Source: Flaccisagitta enflata
Taxonomy: Eukaryota; Chaetognatha; Sagittoidea; Aphragmophora
Length of the DNA: 64,000 bases
Assembly: GCA_965153355.1 (NCBI GenBank)
Contig: OZ231127.1
Coordinates: 55,118,001-55,182,000 of the forward strand
Direction: 5' to 3'
Part shown: positions 58,562 through 64,000 of the stretch, one piece after another
How positions within the stretch are numbered: position 1 is the first letter of the stretch
Layout: every line of letters begins with the position of its first letter
Notes under the pieces: model-generated
What the model saw: only the letters and a program-made list of their open reading frames with translations
What the model was told of the DNA's origin: nothing
Databases searched by the model: none
Made by a program: the position numbers and the translations under genes

Positions 58562-60039
58562 GGCCTCTGATTCTGTTCCGACAACCGGCGCACTTGTTCA
58601 GTCAGTTGCTCGTTGTCCATCCCGTTGACTAAAGCAGCACAGAAGAAATCAATCGGGCTCTCAAATTCGGCGGCACGGGCACTACTCCCATCACGGTTCG
58701 GTTGCGAACTTCCCCGGTCGTCACGACGGTCTTGATTGGCCTGGCGTTCCTGGCTCGGGCCTCGGCCACCCTGCCTTGGGCTATAACGTTGCCCCTGGTC
58801 TCGATTCCCACCTTGGCGCCCCGGGCTGAATCTCCCTGGGCTGCCTGGCCGCGGGCTGTTTCGCCCTTGGTTGCGGTTGTCACGACGATCGTCGTATCGC
58901 GAATTGCGCCCCCCGGATTGGTCGTAACCCCCGCTTGCTCCACGCTCATTCCCATAATTGTCTCCCTGTCTCGACTGGTTGTAGTCACGCGAGTCCTGCG
59001 GGCGACGGTCATCGGCGCGGTTATCATAGCGGCGGTCGTTGTTGCGGCGGTCATCATAGCGACGATCTTCGTACCGGCGGTCATCGTAACGGCGGTCATC
59101 GTAACAGCGGTCATCGTAACGGCGGTCATCGTACCGGCGGTCGTCGTACCGGCGGTCGTCATAACGGCGGCGATCATCGTCACGACCATTGCGATTATCA
59201 TATCGGTCACGGTCGGGACTGCGGTAGTCGCGATTGCGGTAGTCGCCGTCCCTGCTTCCACCTTCGCGGCTCCGGCTCGGAGACCTGTCTAGGCCCTGGC
59301 GGCTGGATGACTGGCTACGTCCGCGCGCCGTCTCTTCAAGCAAGCTCATCAGTTTCTTCATGTCTGGAGCGTTATTCTCGACCTGTAAAGACATACCCTG
59401 CATAGATAGTTCGAGAGTTTTTAGACGGTCCTTCTCCATGGCCTTCTTCCGTTCCTCTTCCATGGAGGCTCCGGTGAAGGCTCCGGTGAAGGCGACCGAC
59501 TTTGCCGTTGTCGCTCCTAGCTCAGCTTGTGTCGAAGAAGCGGTCTGATAGCGGAAGGCGACCCGCTTTGCTTCCTCTAATGTCTCATCTTTGACTCCCA
59601 GGTCAATTGCCGCCTGGTAGTCTTTCGGCAATGCATTGCGGAAGTTGAAGTAGTAGTCGTCCTCCCTCGGGCTGTCTTGGTGGATATCGACGTCTGTCTT
59701 GACTCGTGATGCGAGCGAGTGGAAGTTCTCTCTTCCATCCCAGCGGACTCTGTTATGTCCCGCGCGCCACTGGTACTTCTGCTGTGGGCTGATCAACAGT
59801 GACTTGAACTGCGTTTTGATGATATCCCAGTCCTTCGTCTTGTCGACACTGTTCCAAACCCTACGAGCTGCTGACTTAAGCTTCAGAGGGAACCACGTTT
59901 TGTATAGTACCTCTTTGCCGCTGGTATTTGTCACTGCGTCGACTGTCCCTTCAAATCTCTCAAAATACTCGCTAGGGACATCGACCTCCGGATCGAAGTC
60001 GTCGATCGGGAGATGGCTCGGTGTCCTTTCGGTCGTCAT
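58552..60039 (-). CDS. gag: Gag polyprotein (495 aa) with arginine-rich tail
   Basis: Residues about 20-165 resemble the retrotransposon-gag (capsid) domain, with a WFPLKLKSAARRVW stretch followed by a QFKSLL...QQKYQW segment and the helical RENFHSLASRVKTDVD region. A short predicted coiled coil lies at about 195-240. The C-terminal half (about 241-470) is low complexity: an RS-rich start (SPSRSREG near 253), then about ten copies of a RYDDR unit, then an RG/GG-rich part. No CCHC zinc knuckle is present, so nucleic-acid binding probably relies on the arginine-rich tail, loosely comparable to the GR boxes of foamy-virus Gag. The ORF starts at the first ATG after an untranslated gap and ends at a TAG directly after an A AAA AAC slippery sequence that leads into pol. 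The product should assemble the cytoplasmic particle that packages element RNA. Confidence 0.9.
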   Translation of the reverse strand: MTTERTPSHLPIDDFDPEVDVPSEYFERFEGTVDAVTNTSGKEVLYKTWFPLKLKSAARRVWNSVDKTKDWDIIKTQFKSLLISPQQKYQWRAGHNRVRWDGRENFHSLASRVKTDVDIHQDSPREDDYYFNFRNALPKDYQAAIDLGVKDETLEEAKRVAFRYQTASSTQAELGATTAKSVAFTGAFTGASMEEERKKAMEKDRLKTLELSMQGMSLQVENNAPDMKKLMSLLEETARGRSQSSSRQGLDRSPSRSREGGSRDGDYRNRDYRSPDRDRYDNRNGRDDDRRRYDDRRYDDRRYDDRRYDDRCYDDRRYDDRRYEDRRYDDRRNNDRRYDNRADDRRPQDSRDYNQSRQGDNYGNERGASGGYDQSGGRNSRYDDRRDNRNQGRNSPRPGSPGRFSPGRQGGNRDQGQRYSPRQGGRGPSQERQANQDRRDDRGSSQPNRDGSSARAAEFESPIDFFCAALVNGMDNEQLTEQVRRLSEQNQRPKN

Positions 60040-60202
60040 TGTTATCTCTCAAAAAAAATAGTTGCAATAGTTGTTCAGCTTGCAGTTTCACGTGCGGTGC
60101 TGAACTATGCTTCTCTCTTTTACCAATTCAATAAAAACAGACTTTGGCAATGCTAGGCTAAAAGATTATCTAAAACCAAAGGTTCGGATCGAGACTCTTC
60201 TC

Positions 60203-60208
60203 TCACAC
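60203..60208 (-). promoter_or_regulatory. Candidate splice donor between leader ORF and gag
   Basis: The minus strand reads TAAGT|GTGAGAG immediately after the leader-ORF stop codon. Of the few GT sites I checked upstream of gag, this is the closest to a donor consensus. It could pair with the acceptor at 51,451 to make a spliced mRNA for the exonuclease ORF. This is inference from motif quality only. Confidence 0.3.
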
Positions 60209-61012
60209 TTAGAAGATTATACGGAGGTCGGACCACAAGTTTCGGATTTCCGTGACGGAGCTCGACCAAATCTGATTAAAGTGGCTGTGCGGAGCCTCAC
60301 CAAATGCGTACGTCCACAATGTGTCTGCCTCGCTGTCTCTCTCGATGACGTGCTCTCTTCTTAACCACTCGACCGTTTGCTGCCACGCGGATTCCGATGT
60401 AAGGTTTGGTGATCGTACCTTTAGTCTCAAGACAGCAAGCAGAACCAACTTTTTGGTCTCTAACTTTGAATTAATGAGAGACCTACCGATGTACGTCCTT
60501 GTATGATACTCCACTAGCGCTTGATGTCTGTCGGCTTCGTCTTCGCTGTCGTCAACGTACCTCCTCCTCGGACGAGCGTTGTGGTAACCCACAGCACCTT
60601 CAGCTTCTTCGCCGCGATCTGGTGACCCAAAAAGTCCGGCAATGTTCCAGTCCTCGTAATCCCGGAAGTGCGCTTGTTCGTTGCGCTGGCGAGCTCGAAC
60701 TATGTTTGTTCTGTAGGCTTCACCGTATCTTGCGTCGAATTGCCGGAACTGACGAATCACGTCTGCTTCGTCTCCTGTTGACGGACGGCGAGTCGCGTTG
60801 GGTCGTCTGGGCGAGTTTCGTTGCCACGGCCTGCTCGAGCGTGCAGGTGAATGCGGCGCATGCAAGTCTGGGGATGATGATCGAGGATGATTTTGTGTGG
60901 GGCTGATATGAAGATGCTCAATTGTGGACCTAGCCAATCCTTGCGGCAATCTCCTAAAACGAAAACCGGGAGGGAGTCTATGACCCTCTGGAGAGTTATC
61001 CCGATCCATCAA
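60209..61012 (-). CDS. Leader ORF upstream of gag, unknown function (267 aa)
   Basis: This is the first ORF after the 5' LTR, about 0.7 kb downstream of it and 169 nt before gag. Residues 1-80 are rich in Pro, Ser and Arg and look disordered. A charged central part (about 85-165) includes an acidic patch after RRRYVDDSEDEAD. The last 90 residues are predicted mainly helical, with a run like LETKKLVLLAVLRLKV and several Trp residues. I see no transmembrane segment, zinc motif or enzyme motif. A pre-gag ORF is unusual in Ty3/gypsy elements. It could be an accessory protein, a separate matrix-like part of Gag, or an upstream exon. A possible splice donor (TAAGT|GTGAGA) lies just after its stop codon. 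The function is unassigned. Confidence 0.6.
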   Translation of the reverse strand: MMDRDNSPEGHRLPPGFRFRRLPQGLARSTIEHLHISPTQNHPRSSSPDLHAPHSPARSSRPWQRNSPRRPNATRRPSTGDEADVIRQFRQFDARYGEAYRTNIVRARQRNEQAHFRDYEDWNIAGLFGSPDRGEEAEGAVGYHNARPRRRYVDDSEDEADRHQALVEYHTRTYIGRSLINSKLETKKLVLLAVLRLKVRSPNLTSESAWQQTVEWLRREHVIERDSEADTLWTYAFGEAPHSHFNQIWSSSVTEIRNLWSDLRIIF

Positions 61013-61689
61013 AATGCTAAAAGACCAATTCAGTGGTGTGCGTCTAGGCTAAAATTTGCGGCTAAGACTTGCAGCTAAAATTTTGTTACTAACACTCGTG
61101 ACTAAAACTCGATGCTAAAATATGTCACTAAAACTTGGGCTAAAACTTGAAGCTTAATTCCAGAGTCAAATTGTCGTGTCGGGATAAGGGTGGGGTTGGG
61201 GTCTTCTCTACACCTTCGTGCTTTCCCGAAACAACAGGCAAGCTTAAACAGATCACAAGCCACTGACTATACCAGGTTCCTGAGCCTCGGCAGATAAACG
61301 CGACTGCAACTTGTCTTAGCTTATTCCTGGACTAGTAAAAGAGGAATAAAATGCAATTCAGATGGACGGCCTTCATGTCCTACAGGTATCAGATCAATCC
61401 GGTCGGGCGTCCCTGCCACACCAAGTTAGACTACGGGCCCTGGCAGATAAAACTCGAGACGCACTTAGATTTTTATACAGATAAAGCAGGTGCTTCCGCA
61501 CGCAGCATCGGTTAATTTCAAGGCTAAAATGACAGAGGTTAGACTCAGTTCTGCCGTCTCTCCGTCACTAGCGTGCAGGCTGTGTGACAACTGCGCAAAA
61601 CCTTATTTGACTCTCTCCAAACTAGACTGATAAAACCACCCTTTGTGCACTTGGAAGGTGTGTGATCAAGATGTGTATGCAGTATGGGT
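61013..61689 (-). other. Untranslated leader of the retrotransposon
   Basis: About 680 nt between primer-binding site and leader ORF, where a packaging signal would be expected. A short run of GCTAAAAYTTG-type repeats lies near 61,040-61,160. No consensus splice donor was seen. Confidence 0.5.
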
Positions 61690-61707
61690 CCTGGGGACGA
61701 TGCACCA
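61690..61707 (-). promoter_or_regulatory. Primer-binding site
   Basis: Two nucleotides after the end of the 5' LTR, the minus strand reads TGGTGCATCGTCCCCAGG. It starts with TGG, the complement of a tRNA CCA end. The first eight bases would pair with a tRNA ending ATGCACCA, as animal tRNA-Gly(GCC) does; later positions match that tRNA less well, so the primer identity is uncertain. Confidence 0.7.
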
Positions 61708-61709
61708 AT

Positions 61710-62256
61710 TGTGGGAGGAGAATCTGCACAATCCCATCCCACAAGAGATGATTCGTACACGCACCTAAATGCTATGAATCCCAAAGATGAGGCAATGTCC
61801 ACAGAGAATGTTTGTCACAAATTGTCATTGATTCAAGTCTTTACAAATGTTTCATTTATATATTCAATCAGTCAGAGATTCGATTCCCTTGTGGAGCCTA
61901 TCTTCCTAAATGTGTTTATGACGATCACCTTAAGAAATGCAGATATATGGAAAAATGGCGGCGTTGGAATATCAAAAGGGAAGACCCCAACCATATATCT
62001 ATCAATGCAAAAATCACATAGAAGGATATATCGTTGGGCTCCAATAATCAAACAGCAATGTAAATCATATTCTTTCTTAATTATGCGACAATCAATGATA
62101 TCCTACACAGTAGCAAAATGTAAAGAAGGAAATATAAACGCCTTTTAAATCCTAATCATCATCATCGTAAATCCCAATCATCGTCATCGACGGTCCTAAT
62201 CATCGTCATCATCGGTCTTAATCATCGTCGGCTTCTACACGAATCCTCCTCCTACA
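61710..62256 (-). repeat. 5' LTR (547 bp)
   Basis: In element orientation it begins TGTAGGAGGA and ends CTCCTCCCACA. It matches the copy at 46,363-46,909 except for five substitutions, three of them in the stretch of CGATGATTAGGA-like short repeats near its start. Those short repeats (about 24-nt spacing, 62,150-62,235) lie in the U3 side, where enhancers usually are, and AT-rich TATA-like stretches (for example TTTATATTTCC near 62,130) follow. Open frames inside the LTR are unlikely to be protein genes. Confidence 0.95.
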
Positions 62257-63435
62257 GATTTTCGGTTTTTCACCGTTTCTCCCTTCCATGCCCAAGCTGC
62301 TCTTTTCATAGCATTTTTTCGCCTTCATGCCGAGGGAAATGCGCATATGCTGGGACAATATTTCCGATTTTTACAAAAAAAAATCCGAAATAAATCCCTG
62401 ATTCAGTACCTCATCGCAGTTTCATTCAGTGCGTCTTTTTTGTTTCTTGCCAAGCGACTGTATAAGAGGGTGTGTCCCTTAGAGGGTCTGCCTGTCTGAA
62501 ACGCTAAAAATTAGGTGACACAAAATTGACCAGAAAAGCGATTTTCAGCATTACTGATCCAGCCATGCCACAATACAGCCCCTGTCCACTTCTGCCCATT
62601 TACATTACTGCCCCTGCCCACTTGTAAGCGACTACAGAAGGAACCATTATGAGAGTTGTGGAGAGACCAAATGTTGTAGCACCCCCCCTCAAAGCCTATG
62701 CTACATGTATTGCTTCTTTCCTCTAATCTGGGCAGTGATTTATACCTTAGGTAAGACAATTTTTTTCATTTAGGCTTTTTTTAACACTTCCTCAAGAATT
62801 TCCATAATTAACTTTTTTACACTAAAATTTTTTTTAAAGCTCTTTAAATGGGAAAAATTAAAGATTTGGAAAGGTTTTTAGTAGGATTTTCAAAAATATC
62901 CTTGGTGAAAAGAATTTGTATTCATCTAAGGTATAAACCACTACTCAAAATAAAGAAATATAAACGGTAGTGTGAGCTGTAAGGGGGGCGCTTCAATTTT
63001 GGTCCCTCCACACCTCTTGTAATGGTTCCTTCTGTACTTATAGGCTGTGTATCCAAAGGAATGCCGACACTGTTCAAAGTTTGTAATGCATGCATAGTTC
63101 TTATTCTACTGTTTCTACTTGTCGTGCACTTCCATTGTATCAATTCTGTTATCTTCAATGGAAAAAAAAAGAAGGTAACAGATTGAAGACTGAAGAGGAG
63201 AAAGAAAAAAAATGAAAAGAAAAAAGAAGAAAATAAAGAAGAGAGAGGGAGGGCATAGTAACTGACATCAAGAAACAGTTCATGAGACATACAGTGTATA
63301 CACTAAGACAATTATGAAAAAAAAATTTCATCTTTGGACCATGGCGTCAGATTGTGTGGGAACAGGCTAAAGGATTGTGTGCAATATACACATATCTTGA
63401 TCAGTTTTAGCTAGCAAGTGATGGGGGATGCTGCA
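62257..63435. repeat. Right flank: fragments and a foldback
   Basis: A hairpin-family fragment lies at 62,450-62,490. 62,630-62,760 and 62,925-63,050 are inverted copies (ACAGAAGGAACCATTA against AATGGTTCCTTCTGTA). No gene seen. Confidence 0.5.
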
Positions 63436-63660
63436 GTTTAACAAGTGACATGGGGTCACAATATCGTTGTGGATGGGTGGGCAGGGGCATGCAACCCCCA
63501 TTCATACCCTCTCCCACCCCATCCTTACTTACACACACTAACATTCACAACTGTATCATCATAAATGCACATTTTCACATTTATAACACAAGCATGACCA
63601 ATGGACCAAAGGACTGACAAAGCCTCTTATAGAAGTGCGTATCCGCAACTAAAAATCACT
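63435..63660 (-). mobile_element. Hairpin-family element, second left-end type
   Basis: Begins ACAAGTGACATGGGGTCACA and ends CAAAGCCTCTTATAGAAGTG with a decayed hairpin (AAGTGCGTATCCGCAACT). A reverse-oriented left-end fragment follows at 63,765-63,838. Confidence 0.55.
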
Positions 63661-64000
63661 GAAAAAAACGGAAAAAACGGTGGTGGAAATGGAAAATCGC
63701 CGAAAATCGGTGGTGATTGAAAAGCCAAGTCACTCCCAACCTTACTAGATGCTTGTCTATGGGGGTTGAGGTTGGCTTGTGGATGGGGGTTGGATGCCTC
63801 TGTCCACCTGTCTGCAACGATATTGTAACCCCGCGAGAAAATGAGAATGGGAGAGAGAAAGAGAGAGAGAAAGAGAGAAAGAGACGGGAAAAACAAAGAA
63901 CAAACAGAGAAACACATGTAGAGAGTGGAACAAACCAAAAAAATGCCTGTTGAAAAAAGAGGCAATCAACCAAACAAAACACAATCACAGGAAATTCCAA
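63661..64000. other. Repeat fragments and GA-rich tract
   Basis: AAAATCGCCGAAAATCGGTG palindromic sequence near 63,690, a reversed hairpin-family left end at 63,765-63,838, and GA-rich sequence at 63,850-63,895. Confidence 0.45.

Larger units (their letters stand above)
46363..62256 (-). mobile_element. Complete 15.9-kb Ty3/gypsy-type LTR retrotransposon carrying an exonuclease ORF
   Basis: Two 547-bp direct repeats (46,363-46,909 and 61,710-62,256) begin TG, end CA and have short inverted ends (TGTGGGAGGA / TCCTCCTACA). The 4-bp sequence GATT lies outside both ends (46,359-46,362 and 62,257-62,260), as expected for a target-site duplication. Every long ORF between the repeats is on the minus strand, in the order leader ORF, gag, pol, acidic ORF, exonuclease ORF. 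A primer-binding site adjoins the 5' LTR and a polypurine tract adjoins the 3' LTR. The LTRs differ at 5 of 547 positions (about 99.1% identity), so the insertion is recent. Its coding regions are visibly richer in G+C than the AT-rich flanks. At nearly 16 kb it is much longer than the usual 5-8 kb of Ty3/gypsy elements, mainly because of the 1,406-codon ORF after pol. It may sit in an upstream intron or the 5' flank of the DEG/ENaC gene. Confidence 0.95.

Overview
The window looks like nuclear DNA of an animal, probably an aquatic invertebrate. Three things support this: the standard code with GT..AG introns, short exons of a DEG/ENaC ion-channel gene (a family best known from metazoans), and a Ty3/gypsy-type LTR retrotransposon. 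I cannot name the species. About three quarters of the sequence is repeats: long GA, CT, GAAA and GT microsatellites, minisatellites, foldback elements, TA-flanked MITEs, and a very common family of small elements ending in a short hairpin next to GGTC/GGAC repeats.

Layout. 1-14,000: AT-rich repeats, including two inverted copies of an unusual 7-unit palindrome array (3.8 and 4.8 kb). 14,067-44,903, minus strand: seven small exons of one DEG/ENaC channel gene. Their splice sites and phases are compatible, and the introns (up to about 14 kb) are filled with minisatellites, foldbacks and MITEs. The 5' end with the first membrane segment and the 3' end with the second were not found. 45-46.3 kb: dispersed repeats. 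46,363-62,256: a complete 15.9-kb LTR retrotransposon, coding on the minus strand, with 547-bp LTRs that differ at only 5 sites, a GATT target-site duplication, a primer-binding site and a polypurine tract. 62.3-64 kb: further repeats.

The retrotransposon is the main find. In its own 5'->3' order it carries a 267-codon leader ORF of unknown function; gag, with an arginine-rich tail and no CCHC zinc knuckle; and pol (protease, RT, RNase H, integrase, GPY/F), which follows gag through an A AAA AAC slippery site and a predicted pseudoknot. Next is an acidic-repeat extension separated from pol by an apparent 1-nt indel. Last, in the place where a retrovirus has env, is an intact 1,406-codon ORF with a strong splice acceptor 29 nt upstream of its ATG. 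That protein has a DEDDy 3'-5' exonuclease domain, proline-rich linkers, a helical region, a second degenerate DEDD-like domain and an RS (Arg-Ser) tail. DEDDy exonuclease ORF3s are known from bdelloid rotifer LTR elements, but I know of none with this tandem-exonuclease plus RS-tail layout.
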